From positions 1-64,000 of the IMG/VR virus record IMGVR_UViG_3300034068_001120: a stretch of 64,000 nucleotides of DNA. One strand, given 5' to 3'. The number at the start of each line of letters is the position of its first letter. Position 1 is the first letter of the stretch. Position numbers and translations under genes: made by a program. Below the pieces are notes generated by a model. That model was not told the origin of the DNA, did no database searches, and saw only the letters and a program-made list of their open reading frames with translations. Shown one piece after another: positions 43,689 to 51,278 of this stretch. This DNA is from a virus.

Positions 43689-43716
43689 AGTATACACCAT
43701 TATCGGACCTTGTCAA
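43689..43716 (-). promoter_or_regulatory. Sigma70-like promoter with almost no leader
   Basis: TTGACA (43711-43716) - 16 bp - TATACT (43689-43694) on the minus strand. The -10 ends 5 nt before the ATG at 43683, so the transcript should start at the start codon. Confidence 0.72.
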
Positions 43717-43739
43717 GTACAAGGCACCAAAATCAATAT

Positions 43740-43937
43740 TTAATCTGCGCCTTCATCCACATTATTTATTTTATCCATAAGATCAACTGCACGCGTTGCT
43801 TTTCTCAGTCGAACCATTGTAACGGCTAAGTCTTTCCATCCAATGGTGTCCAACAAATACGCTTCATAAGACGAAATAACCGCAGAGGATGCCTTGGTCA
43901 ATTCAACATATAAATCTCGTTCTAATTTCTTGGCCAT
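43740..43937 (-). CDS. Unknown small helical protein
   Basis: 65 aa, almost wholly helical (VELTKASSAVISSYEAYLLD; VTMVRLRKATRAVDLMDKIN). Reminiscent of small phage regulatory proteins, but no family recognised. AAGGCG site upstream; 3 nt after the previous gene. Confidence 0.6.
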   Translation of the reverse strand: MAKKLERDLYVELTKASSAVISSYEAYLLDTIGWKDLAVTMVRLRKATRAVDLMDKINNVDEGAD

Positions 43938-43940
43938 TGT

Positions 43941-44255
43941 TTACGCCTTTTTAAAAAAGTTAACCAAACGATAAAACCATGTATGTGTAGGTTGTGGACT
44001 GTTTAATACCTTTCGCTTTTCTTCTTGGTACTCCATGATCATTTCCATTTTTAATAATTCATGAATCTGTGCTGGCATTATAACTCGAATATCTTTGGAA
44101 TACTTAATCTTTGCAAACATGATTAACTCATAAATTTGAAGGGATTTTAATACTACTTCCCATTGTTCTCCTCCATTAAAAGATTCATATATTCCGTAGT
44201 AGGTGCCACGGGAATCTATCTCTATCATATCAATACCTAAGATATGTTGTTCCAT
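43941..44255 (-). CDS. Unknown phage protein
   Basis: 104 aa. N-terminal half beta-like (HILGIDMIEIDSRGTYYGIY), C-terminal half a long helix with basic end (EMIMEYQEEKRKVLNSPQPT; RLVNFFKKA). GAGGAG site 8 nt upstream and a GATAAATA octamer further up. No function assigned. Confidence 0.6.
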   Translation of the reverse strand: MEQHILGIDMIEIDSRGTYYGIYESFNGGEQWEVVLKSLQIYELIMFAKIKYSKDIRVIMPAQIHELLKMEMIMEYQEEKRKVLNSPQPTHTWFYRLVNFFKKA

Positions 44256-44272
44256 ATAGATCTCCTCAAGGA

Positions 44273-44280
44273 TATTTATC
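44273..44280 (-). promoter_or_regulatory. Possible late promoter variant (GATAAATA)
   Basis: GATAAATA on the minus strand between tRNA-Leu and the 104-aa gene, 17 nt before its ATG, with GAGGAG in between. One base from the T4 late consensus; the arrangement equals that at 41631. Weak on sequence alone. Confidence 0.35.
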
Positions 44281-44298
44281 TAATAAGTGAGGTTGGAA

Positions 44299-44381
44299 TG
44301 CGGAACAAGGGACTCGAACCCTTATGCGCGGGGCGCACAAAATTTTAAATTTTGCATGTATACCAATTCCATCAGTTCCGC
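44299..44381 (-). tRNA. tRNA-Leu (TAA)
   Basis: 83 nt, class II with long variable arm (TGCGCCCCGCGCA). Acceptor GCGGAAC/GTTCCGC, anticodon arm CAAAA-TTTAAAA-TTTTG with anticodon TAA, T loop TTCGAGT. Discriminator A, CCA not encoded. Confidence 0.93.
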
Positions 44382-44387
44382 AAATGA

Positions 44388-44735
44388 TTATATCAAGAAT
44401 TCGTGATCTACTCGTGGTACTTCGTAGTATCGTCTAATGTTCCAGAACTTTGCTAGTGCACGTTCCCAACAAGCACCCTTACTGAATTGAAATCCTGCTA
44501 ACATATAAATTGCATCGCAAGTAGCCAGAACCTGAATATCACGTCTGGCGCAATCTTGGTATTCCCATTCTCCTTGATTCTCTGGTTTTAATCCAGCATC
44601 TTTATCTAATCTAGCAGGATTAATGACATCCCATCCAGCAGCCAAAAGTTGCGTTTCTTTTGAAAAAAACGCATCCCAATTGTTGTTTGGAAATCCTGTC
44701 ATGGGTCCTGCAATATATATTTTTGGCTTTTTCAT
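44388..44735 (-). CDS. DUF4406 / nucleoside 2-deoxyribosyltransferase-like protein
   Basis: 115 aa. Opening KIYIAGPMTGFPNNNWDAFF followed by LLAAGWDVINPARLD, then RRDIQVLATCDAIYMLAGFQ and SKGACWERALAKFW fits the DUF4406 family with the deoxyribosyltransferase fold: a nucleotide loop GPM, an acid after CDAIY and the E of the S-x-G-A-x-x-E motif. May act on modified nucleosides or nucleotides; the substrate is unknown. Weak ribosome site. Confidence 0.85.
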   Translation of the reverse strand: MKKPKIYIAGPMTGFPNNNWDAFFSKETQLLAAGWDVINPARLDKDAGLKPENQGEWEYQDCARRDIQVLATCDAIYMLAGFQFSKGACWERALAKFWNIRRYYEVPRVDHEFLI

Positions 44736-44836
44736 AAAATTAATCTCAAAGTAGCCGATGTATGTAGATCATTAATTTGGAGAATTTGAATTTAAATACA
44801 TACTATAGATCAGAATCTATTAAATAGGAATATCAT

Positions 44837-45406
44837 ATGATACCATTCAAATCGTTTAACTCAAAGCAAATTACAGAATCAGAAACCAATTATAGTGAGT
44901 TTGTTTCTGTGTTAGCCGAAGAATACGAAATGAGTGTGGAAGAAGTTGAAACACTTATCGAAGATGTGGTCAAAGAAAAAAATAGATATCGTATTGCTGG
45001 ATCCAAGAATAGACCACATCGTGTGGACAGAAATTATATAAAGAAAAAATATAAACGAGCGGGTTTCGTGCGAGCCAAAAAGTATATTCTTGATAAAAAG
45101 GGAAGAAGACTACGATTAGATACTCCAAAAGAAGCAAGATACAGAACAGCAACGGCTCAGAAAATGAAAAATTTGGATAAGGGTGGTGACTACCATGGTC
45201 TCGAACAAGTGACAAGTAGAACGCTAAAGAAGATGAGTCGTATGTCTAAATCACCAAAGAAGAAAGACAATTCGGCGATGAGAGCGTTCATTGCTCGATC
45301 TGCTGCAATTAAATACAAAAAAACCAAAAGAACAAAGCCAGTGGTAAAGAAATTAAAGAAGAAAACGTCAAGTCAACCTAGACGACTAGCATCGGCTTCC
45401 AGATAA
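44837..45406 (+). CDS. Putative packaged basic DNA-binding internal protein
   Basis: 189 aa, the only plus-strand gene in a 19-kb minus-strand region. N-terminus MIPFKSFNSKQITESE shows the capsid-targeting pattern (aromatic at 4 and 7) and a gp21-type site ITE at 12-14. The rest is extremely basic: KEKNRYRIAGSKNRPHRVDR, many KK and KKK runs, tail KKLKKKTSSQPRRLASASR. Such composition equals DNA-associated virion internal proteins of T4 (IPI-III). AGGA ribosome site. Its 3' end converges with the adhesin gene (8 nt between the stops), with no clear terminator. Confidence 0.75.
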   Translation: MIPFKSFNSKQITESETNYSEFVSVLAEEYEMSVEEVETLIEDVVKEKNRYRIAGSKNRPHRVDRNYIKKKYKRAGFVRAKKYILDKKGRRLRLDTPKEARYRTATAQKMKNLDKGGDYHGLEQVTSRTLKKMSRMSKSPKKKDNSAMRAFIARSAAIKYKKTKRTKPVVKKLKKKTSSQPRRLASASR

Positions 45407-45414
45407 TTAAAATG

Positions 45415-46863
45415 TTATGAAGGAAACGGAGATCCCGAATTGGTCTCTATGGTTATACCAGATGCGAATGTGGTATTAGCCAAGGCGGCTTCGGTTATTC
45501 TTATTCCGTAGTAACCAGCAGAAGGAACATAGGTAGAGCCTATTCCTGCTCCAGGAACCAACTCATCGTTTACGGGACTCAATCGTACTAAACCGCCGAG
45601 ATCTGCGCCTGCTGAAGATGATATTCTACCGTTAGTACAAATAACTCCTTGTTGACCAAATATAGAAGTAGAATCAACTACTAGTCTTCCAGATGCCAAA
45701 GAAAAATCTGAAAGCGTAACAGTTCCTCGCAATTTAACCAAAGGAGCACCTGTCTGTGTACCCGATCCCAAGGTGGCAAATTTAAAATCTGTATTGGCTG
45801 CTGGCTCTGCTTCCGTTGGATTAGTTCCTAATATAACGGTATATGGCAAAATAGTACCAAGAGATATTCCTTGCGCTCGAAGAGCACTATTCAATGTAAG
45901 ATCTGCATATGATGCTGCGTTTTGAGGAGAAAGTGCGTTCGTGTCTCCATTTCTACGAATAGACGAACTAAGTGTATATGTACTGGCTACCGATGCATCA
46001 AAACATCTAATATTTGGTGATATTGTTATAAAATTCAATCCGCTCGATGAGCCATAAGGTATAGTTGTGTTAAATATTTGTCCAAGTAAATTTACTGGAC
46101 ACGACGCAGTAACACCAGAATCTTCTATAATAGTAAATAATGGTGATATTTTTAGTTCATTCAATACTATGCCACTTTGAATCAATAGAGATTTAGCAGT
46201 ACCGCCTTCAATGCGAAGTGCCGTTTGTAATTTCCATGGTCTATCTGTTATAGAAAATGCAGGTCCATTAAAATACGATTCGCCTGCAGGAGCAACTCGT
46301 GTAAATGTTATTGGAGTATTTGCGCCCTTTGGAACTATATTAATATCGTATGCACCGTCATTTGTATCGTAAATATATGTTGCACTTCCTGCACTGACTC
46401 CTAATGGATATCCTACCAAATTAGCAGCGGTATATCCAATTGTTTCTGTTATTGAAGAGTTTCCCAAAGTTGGTCCACCGACTCTGGCATGTCCAAATAA
46501 TCCAGTTTCTAATGGCAATCCGTCGGTACTATAATTATTGAATGGTCCTATGGTTACAACAGATGCAGAGAGTATGGCATTTGAACTATTCAAACAAGGA
46601 CTTAGTACATAAGTGTATGCACCCGTTCCAGTTACCCCAGATAAAGTACTACCCAAAGTAGGAAATCGGTCTGATATGAATACTGTATCGGCTACTCCAG
46701 GAATTCCTGTTGCTCCAGTAACGCCTGAACCAACTGTACCAATACTATATGCCCAATTAGCACTCGCTCCTATGCTCGTTGCAGCAATCCATGCAACATA
46801 TGATTCGCCTGTTGTACCTTTAGGGAATCCTGCAGCCGAACCTTTCCAATAATACTTTGCCAT
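45415..46863 (-). CDS. Beta-rich adhesin-like structural protein, copy 1
   Basis: 482 aa, Gly/Thr/Ser/Ala-rich and beta-rich throughout. N-terminus MAKYYWKGSAAGFPKGTTGE then GASANWAYS parallels the next gene (MAVLYWLGNTAG...NTAQNW). The aromatic N-terminal module followed by a probable right-handed beta-helix (repeated VTLSDFSLASGRLVVDSTS-type rungs) is common in phage and bacterial surface adhesins. Probably a fibre, tailspike-like or head-decoration protein. AGGAGA site. Confidence 0.7.
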   Translation of the reverse strand: MAKYYWKGSAAGFPKGTTGESYVAWIAATSIGASANWAYSIGTVGSGVTGATGIPGVADTVFISDRFPTLGSTLSGVTGTGAYTYVLSPCLNSSNAILSASVVTIGPFNNYSTDGLPLETGLFGHARVGGPTLGNSSITETIGYTAANLVGYPLGVSAGSATYIYDTNDGAYDINIVPKGANTPITFTRVAPAGESYFNGPAFSITDRPWKLQTALRIEGGTAKSLLIQSGIVLNELKISPLFTIIEDSGVTASCPVNLLGQIFNTTIPYGSSSGLNFITISPNIRCFDASVASTYTLSSSIRRNGDTNALSPQNAASYADLTLNSALRAQGISLGTILPYTVILGTNPTEAEPAANTDFKFATLGSGTQTGAPLVKLRGTVTLSDFSLASGRLVVDSTSIFGQQGVICTNGRISSSAGADLGGLVRLSPVNDELVPGAGIGSTYVPSAGYYGIRITEAALANTTFASGITIETNSGSPFPS

Positions 46864-46884
46864 TTAATATTCTCCTAGAATTCT

Positions 46885-48261
46885 TTAACCAGATATAGTG
46901 CTATTGGGATGAGGAATGAATGTACATGTCGAAGATTCTATTTTTAGTCCTGCTGCACCAGTCCAACCGTATGCAAGAGCAGAACCACCCAGTATTAACG
47001 GAACGGTTCCAGTGATACCATAAAATCCTGTTGATGGTCGTCTTAAATCTAAACTGGAGTGTCCGCGCAAAATACCTGATTTAATGTTAATTGTATCTTG
47101 AGCATTTGAATTACTCAATATATTCATATGAGAATCTTCCAGTAACATATCATTAATAAAACAAGCACCCTGTATTACTATATCTGCTTCTCCTCCAGCT
47201 ACATTTGAGGTATTATCTTCCCATAAATTATAATATAATGGAGTTGTGCTTAATGAAGATGCAGTAGTTCCAACAGGATTACCAATATAAATCGTATATG
47301 CGCCTGCTGTTGTTGATGGTGGCTGAGTTTTATTAAACTTAATGCCTTTGAAGTTCTGATAATCATTTGCAGAAGACGCAGAACGATCATTTGTTGTTGA
47401 TCCCACCGTGCAATTTATAATTATTGCCGTGGTTATTCCTGTAAAATGGTTTAGCAAATTAATAGACATGTTATCACAGGTAGATCCCAATGGAAAATAT
47501 ACAGATCCAGGCTGTCCTTTGATTTCGAATGTATTAACTGTAGTAGCAGCAGCAACATTTACATCACCAAACCAATAACCATATCCATTTGGCTGAGTCG
47601 CAGTAGAAGTAACAAACTCTGGCGTAGTCCATTTTCCAATTTTTCCGGAAAGAGTTACATTCCATCTGTGCTTTGAAAAATTTGCTGTGCTGTTGGTATT
47701 ATATGACACCACCGAAGATATTTGATTGTAACTACTAGCCGTATATCCACCATTAACAATGCCCTTATATCCAACATTCCAATAATCTGGGTTAGTCAAC
47801 ATCCAAGTATCGTCTATTAATTCTAAAGATGAATACTGCCAAAATAAAGGCATAGAAACATCAGAATTAAAAGAAAATTTAGAATAGGTGTATCCCTCAG
47901 CAGGAGATCCAATTACTCCTACATTTAAATTAAATAGAGGTCCTGTAGCAGTCAATCCAGAAGTAGATCCTGCACTCACCCAGTAATAAGTAGTGCCAGT
48001 TATGCTCATGCCACCAGTCGCACAATTAGCCATAATTGGTGCCAGATTAACAGTAGAATATCCTTGTACTGGATAGGGTACTACATTATTAATATAAACA
48101 CTATCACCCGCCCATGGTGATCTTCCACTTGGTATTAGTTGGGTAAAATGTGGATTTCCACCAGTTCCGCCAATAATTTGTGGGGTAACCCAATTTTGGG
48201 CAGTATTCCAATCTCCGCCACTAGTCCCTGCTGTATTTCCTAACCAATACAATACTGCCAT
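46885..48261 (-). CDS. Beta-rich adhesin-like structural protein, copy 2
   Basis: 458 aa. Begins MAVLYWLGNTAGTSGGDWNT with AQNW, a module shared with copy 1. The remainder has beta-helix character (ADIVIQGACFINDMLLEDSH; TINIKSGILRGHSSLDLRR) and a C-terminus GGSALAYGWTGAAGLKIESS like copy 1's. No catalytic residues identified. A sigma-type promoter and a terminator-like hairpin are found in its leader. Confidence 0.7.
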   Translation of the reverse strand: MAVLYWLGNTAGTSGGDWNTAQNWVTPQIIGGTGGNPHFTQLIPSGRSPWAGDSVYINNVVPYPVQGYSTVNLAPIMANCATGGMSITGTTYYWVSAGSTSGLTATGPLFNLNVGVIGSPAEGYTYSKFSFNSDVSMPLFWQYSSLELIDDTWMLTNPDYWNVGYKGIVNGGYTASSYNQISSVVSYNTNSTANFSKHRWNVTLSGKIGKWTTPEFVTSTATQPNGYGYWFGDVNVAAATTVNTFEIKGQPGSVYFPLGSTCDNMSINLLNHFTGITTAIIINCTVGSTTNDRSASSANDYQNFKGIKFNKTQPPSTTAGAYTIYIGNPVGTTASSLSTTPLYYNLWEDNTSNVAGGEADIVIQGACFINDMLLEDSHMNILSNSNAQDTINIKSGILRGHSSLDLRRPSTGFYGITGTVPLILGGSALAYGWTGAAGLKIESSTCTFIPHPNSTISG

Positions 48262-48272
48262 TTGTGTCCTCT

Positions 48273-48303
48273 AAAAAGGGAAAGTGAGTGTTACCGCTTC
48301 CCT
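48273..48303 (-). terminator. Terminator-like hairpin in the leader of the adhesin-like gene
   Basis: On the minus strand AGGGAA...TTCCCT pairs over 6-7 bp around a 13-nt loop and is followed by TTTTT, ending 11 nt before the ATG at 48261. It may end transcripts of the upstream phosphoesterase gene, or attenuate transcription from the promoter at 48326. Confidence 0.45.
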
Positions 48304-48325
48304 CTATGTAGACACAAATATATTT

Positions 48326-48353
48326 TGTATATTTACAAAACACCCCAAGTCAG
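48326..48353 (-). promoter_or_regulatory. Possible sigma70-like promoter upstream of the adhesin-like pair
   Basis: CTGACT (48348-48353) - 16 bp - TATACA (48326-48331) on the minus strand, weaker than the other promoters of the set. It lies in the 128-bp gap after the phosphoesterase gene. Start would be about 58 nt before the ATG, upstream of the hairpin. Confidence 0.4.
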
Positions 48354-48389
48354 GTAAATAACGCAATAATTGATCAAAAAATACAATAT

Positions 48390-49052
48390 TTAAAGATTCA
48401 TCAATTCAAGGTATGGTTGTTTTCCATTTAGTACAACTCCACACGACACAACTGGTTTCTTGAGATGATATTGTCCATATGAAAAATTGATATGATTTCT
48501 GTCTACTCCTGTACCAACATCCATACCAAAGAATCTGGTTGTTGGTCCAACTAACCAATTAATTCCTGCTATTGAATGATGATGTCCAAGAACACAACTG
48601 GTTGCTCTTGCTTTGGCAAGATTAAATGAAGGATATTGAGAGCCAGTTCCTGTTCCGTGAGTGTAGTAGACCCCATCAATAGTGAATCCATAATCCCAAA
48701 CCCACTTTGGAGTTTTATATATTTCAGGATATTGTTTAATATAGAACGAAGGAATGCCGACATCCGCACTCAATCTAAAAACTCGTTCATCATGGTTACC
48801 AATACAAATCTTCATCTTTGGAAATACCTTGTACCATTTTTTAATACAAGCCAAGGATGCTCTATATTCATCCATTGCAGCAACCGAGTCTGGATGCTTC
48901 TTGTGAAAAGAAATGGTATGATGATCTACAACATCTCCAATATGAACCACACCAGTGCATTTATACTTTTTGTATATTTCTTGCACAAATTGCAAGTATT
49001 TGGGATGAACAGCAGGAAAATGAGTATCACCAATAACTAAAATGTTTGACAT
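48390..49052 (-). CDS. Calcineurin-like metallophosphoesterase
   Basis: 220 aa. All metal-ligand motifs of the fold are present: GDTH at 8-11, HIGDVVDHH with Asp40, GNHDE at 85-89, a later YYTHGTG and VLGHHHS. So a dinuclear-metal hydrolase of phosphodiesters or phosphomonoesters. Such enzymes occur in many large phages; substrates may be nucleic acids, cyclic nucleotides or RNA 2',3'-phosphates. AAAGGA site upstream. Confidence 0.9.
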   Translation of the reverse strand: MSNILVIGDTHFPAVHPKYLQFVQEIYKKYKCTGVVHIGDVVDHHTISFHKKHPDSVAAMDEYRASLACIKKWYKVFPKMKICIGNHDERVFRLSADVGIPSFYIKQYPEIYKTPKWVWDYGFTIDGVYYTHGTGTGSQYPSFNLAKARATSCVLGHHHSIAGINWLVGPTTRFFGMDVGTGVDRNHINFSYGQYHLKKPVVSCGVVLNGKQPYLELMNL

Positions 49053-49076
49053 AATATAAATCCTTTAAATAAGTGG

Positions 49077-49280
49077 TTACACGATATTAGTAGTTTCACA
49101 CAACTCGTTTAGTTCTTTGCGTATTTTCTTATGCTCCATGAGTAATGAATCATACTCAGCGGAAATCTTCTCTATATGTAGAGTTAGTTTCTGTATTTCC
49201 TTACAAGATACCAGCACATTCTTATGATTTTTCCAAGGAATACCACATACTTCACACAATAAGTCTTTTGATAAATTCAT
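49077..49280 (-). CDS. Small CCHC zinc-motif protein with coiled coil
   Basis: 67 aa from ATG 49280; the open frame extends upstream into the preceding gene. Residues 9-26 give C-x2-C-x6-H-x6-C (CEVCGIPWKNHKNVLVSC), followed by a helix KEIQKLTLHIEKISAEYDSL. The same module is in the 337-aa protein at 50265 and, with H replaced by S, in the 82-aa protein at 53953. Probably a zinc-stabilised coiled-coil protein. Last gene of the coupled operon. Confidence 0.7.
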   Translation of the reverse strand: MNLSKDLLCEVCGIPWKNHKNVLVSCKEIQKLTLHIEKISAEYDSLLMEHKKIRKELNELCETTNIV

Positions 49281-49285
49281 TTTTA

Positions 49286-49477
49286 TTATTTTCGATCTAA
49301 ATAAAATAAACAAGTAAGAATAAATGCACATCCTAGTATTACTGGAAGGGAATTTCGAGCAATATGTATGAAAAATCCCAATAATCCTTCAGTACAATAA
49401 ATCAATCCAACACTAAAGATATAAACCAATATAAAGGCGCAACAAAAATACGGAATATCTTTTCGTGTTAATTTCAT
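49286..49477 (-). CDS. Small two-span membrane protein
   Basis: 63 aa from ATG 49477, which overlaps the preceding stop as ATGA and has AAAGGA 5 nt upstream. Two hydrophobic helices: PYFCCAFILVYIFSVGLIYC and LPVILGCAFILTCLFYL, with a positive N-terminus (KLTRKD) and C-terminus (DRK), so both ends are probably inside. Holin-like topology is possible but not supported further. Confidence 0.65.
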   Translation of the reverse strand: MKLTRKDIPYFCCAFILVYIFSVGLIYCTEGLLGFFIHIARNSLPVILGCAFILTCLFYLDRK

Positions 49478-49812
49478 TCGTCCTTTCCTGCGCCCCATCC
49501 CGACATACGAACACGATCTGTATTTCGATTTAGTTCTTTGATAGTCTTCTTGTTCATATCTACCGAAACATAAACACAGGCATCCAGACCATGGTCTTCT
49601 GGTTTCTTTTTTGAATCAAGTCCTGCTATTGTTCCAAGACCGTAGAACTGTTCTCCTACTTCTAGCATTGGTCCGCCTTCAAAGTCAAACATGCCTTCTC
49701 CTTGCCTAGCATATTGGCTTTTGCCATATATTCTAAAAACGCCTTGTTTAGAATCAACACACTCAATTGTGCGTTTGTCTCCGTATCTGGATTGTGTAAT
49801 TATTGGGTTCAT
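49474..49812 (-). CDS. Unknown phage protein
   Basis: 112 aa, mixed alpha/beta (KRTIECVDSKQGVFRIYGKS; GGPMLEVGEQFYGLGTIAGL), acidic centre. No family recognised. It is linked by ATGA overlaps on both sides, to the 39-aa membrane microprotein upstream and to the two-span membrane protein downstream, so it is part of the coupled chain. Confidence 0.65.
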   Translation of the reverse strand: MNPIITQSRYGDKRTIECVDSKQGVFRIYGKSQYARQGEGMFDFEGGPMLEVGEQFYGLGTIAGLDSKKKPEDHGLDACVYVSVDMNKKTIKELNRNTDRVRMSGWGAGKDE

Positions 49813-49928
49813 TGTTTGCCTTTCTTTTTCTTGAGTTGCTTATAATCCCAAACTGACCATCCTATCATACCAAATAGTGCAGTGAATGCGAGGATAACGA
49901 ATATGAGTACTTGTGTTCGTTCGTTCAT
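49809..49928 (-). CDS. Membrane microprotein (39 aa)
   Basis: 39 codons, MNERTQVLIFVILAFTALFG then MIGWSVWDYKQ and a lysine tail KKKKGKQ. One transmembrane helix (8-28) with the basic end inside. The ATG overlaps the stop of the upstream 59-aa gene (ATGA) and its own stop overlaps the next ATG. Below usual gene-calling length. Confidence 0.65.
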   Translation of the reverse strand: MNERTQVLIFVILAFTALFGMIGWSVWDYKQLKKKKGKQ

Positions 49929-50104
49929 TTCAGTTTGCTTTCTGTGATCACATCTGTAATCACGAGTGGGTAATGGCGAAGACACGCCGATGCCTTTGCT
50001 CTAATCTCTTTAGGCACTTTTGGTGTTATTGTTTTATTAAGTAGTGCAATTAGAAATTCCTTAGTCATTTCAAGTGATCTGATTTCTTCTTCTCTTGTTG
50101 TCAT
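49925..50104 (-). CDS. Small protein beginning MTTREEEI, copy 2
   Basis: 59 aa, MTTREEEIRSLEMTKEFLIA followed by a basic middle and HYPLVITDVITESKLK. The first eight residues are identical to those of the next gene upstream, suggesting duplication of the initiation region. Coupled by ATGA on both sides. Helical; function unknown. Confidence 0.6.
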   Translation of the reverse strand: MTTREEEIRSLEMTKEFLIALLNKTITPKVPKEIRAKASACLRHYPLVITDVITESKLK

Positions 50105-50268
50105 TTTGTTTGCTCTTTGTAAATTTCGTACAGTCCTTCTAGGTGTCCATTAGAATCCGCACCATGTTCGATTCGACAATTAATTTCCGTCAAGATGCGC
50201 CGCACTAAAGAGTTCGCTTCGTCCCGTTCCTTACGAAGTTGCTCTATTTCTTCTTCTCTTGTTGTCAT
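50101..50268 (-). CDS. Small protein beginning MTTREEEI, copy 1
   Basis: 55 aa, MTTREEEIEQLRKERDEANS forming a coiled-coil N-terminus, then CRIEHGADSNGHLEGLYEIY. ATG overlaps the stop of the 337-aa zinc protein (ATGA) and its stop overlaps copy 2. Function unknown. Confidence 0.6.
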   Translation of the reverse strand: MTTREEEIEQLRKERDEANSLVRRILTEINCRIEHGADSNGHLEGLYEIYKEQTK

Positions 50269-51278
50269 TTTTTCTTCTTTATTGGTTTGATCTTTGGTGG
50301 AGTCTTACTGAACTTACCTTCTTTTGCTTCTTTTAATCCTTTGCAAAGTTTTGCATCTTGCGACACTTCTTGCGACAAAGTGTCACTAGCCACTTCCTCC
50401 TTGAAGCAATCCCAACCACGATCAGCGGCAAACCATTGCAATTTTAGACGAGTTGGTTCGACAGTTTTTTCTGCCAAAAACCAACAAACCTCACGCCTTG
50501 CATAGTCACGCTCTTTCCGTAGTTGTGCATTCTCTGCACAAGTTCCAGCGATTCCCATATGAGATGCCCACGGCACACCACAGGAATGGCAATGAGATTG
50601 AACTGCTGCAGAATCTGTATCCTCTAATTGCGACACTTCTTGTGACAAAGTGTCACGAGCCACTTCTTGCAGTTGTGCAATCACTATCTTCATCTCTGTC
50701 ATTTCTGTTCGGCGATCCCACAATTCTTGATTAAGACTGTCCCACATTTCTTGCGACATTTCTTGTGAAAATTGTTCCGACACTTTGTCGGGATTTGAAT
50801 CTGTTAGGAATTCTTCGGCACTTCCACTTACCCAACCTTGGCGTTTTAGATTACAGGCAGTACAAGTGGTGTGCAACCAACCACTATCTGTATTTCTCCG
50901 TGCAGGACTTCCACATAGTTCACATATTCGTCCTGACATTGCTTCTGCCAACTCAATCATTGCTTCTGTGCTAGCATCTCCACCGTCCACATAGAATCGA
51001 AGTGTTCCCAATTTCTCTTTGACTTGGGCAGCAACAACCTGTACATATTCAGGATCACCTTCTTCGACGAACTCGTACTTATCTGTTTCGATTATGTAGC
51101 GTGTATTTGCAGCAGTACAATGTTGTTGCATTGTATAACAGAGTGTATCTAGGAGGTCGTACCACCCATCGTTGCATTCGATACCCCATGCCATACAAGT
51201 CACCATCGGATCACCGCCGATATTCTTGAATATCTTTGGATAGGTTTTTATTAAATCGTTTTGTAATTTTTCATTCAT
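50265..51278 (-). CDS. Multi-zinc-motif phage protein with internal repeats
   Basis: 337 aa. N-terminal ~150 residues belong to a common large-phage family: ECNDGWYDLLDTLCYTMQQH, AAQVKEKLGTLRFYVDGGDA, and a zinc-ribbon ICELCGSPARR...TTCTAC. A helical linker carries DTLSQEVSQ twice. Near 230-250 comes the C-x2-C-x6-H-x6-C module (CHSCGVPWASH...). The C-terminus is a lysine tail (KIKPIKKKK). Repeats are also seen at DNA level (50358 and 50628). Likely nucleic-acid or protein binding; role unknown. Confidence 0.7.
   Translation of the reverse strand: MNEKLQNDLIKTYPKIFKNIGGDPMVTCMAWGIECNDGWYDLLDTLCYTMQQHCTAANTRYIIETDKYEFVEEGDPEYVQVVAAQVKEKLGTLRFYVDGGDASTEAMIELAEAMSGRICELCGSPARRNTDSGWLHTTCTACNLKRQGWVSGSAEEFLTDSNPDKVSEQFSQEMSQEMWDSLNQELWDRRTEMTEMKIVIAQLQEVARDTLSQEVSQLEDTDSAAVQSHCHSCGVPWASHMGIAGTCAENAQLRKERDYARREVCWFLAEKTVEPTRLKLQWFAADRGWDCFKEEVASDTLSQEVSQDAKLCKGLKEAKEGKFSKTPPKIKPIKKKK
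50358..50396. repeat. 39-bp repeat with internal palindrome, copy 1
   Basis: Matches copy 2 (50628-50666) with two differences. Contains the inverted repeat GACACTT...AAGTGTC, able to form a hairpin. Encodes the DTLSQEVSQ segment of the 337-aa protein, in frame with copy 2 (270 bp = 90 codons apart). Confidence 0.75.
50628..50666. repeat. 39-bp repeat with internal palindrome, copy 2
   Basis: Second copy of the repeat at 50358, same orientation. Further shorter echoes (GACACTTTGTC, TTCTTGCGACA) follow near 50750-50790, so the element has spread locally within one gene. Confidence 0.75.
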
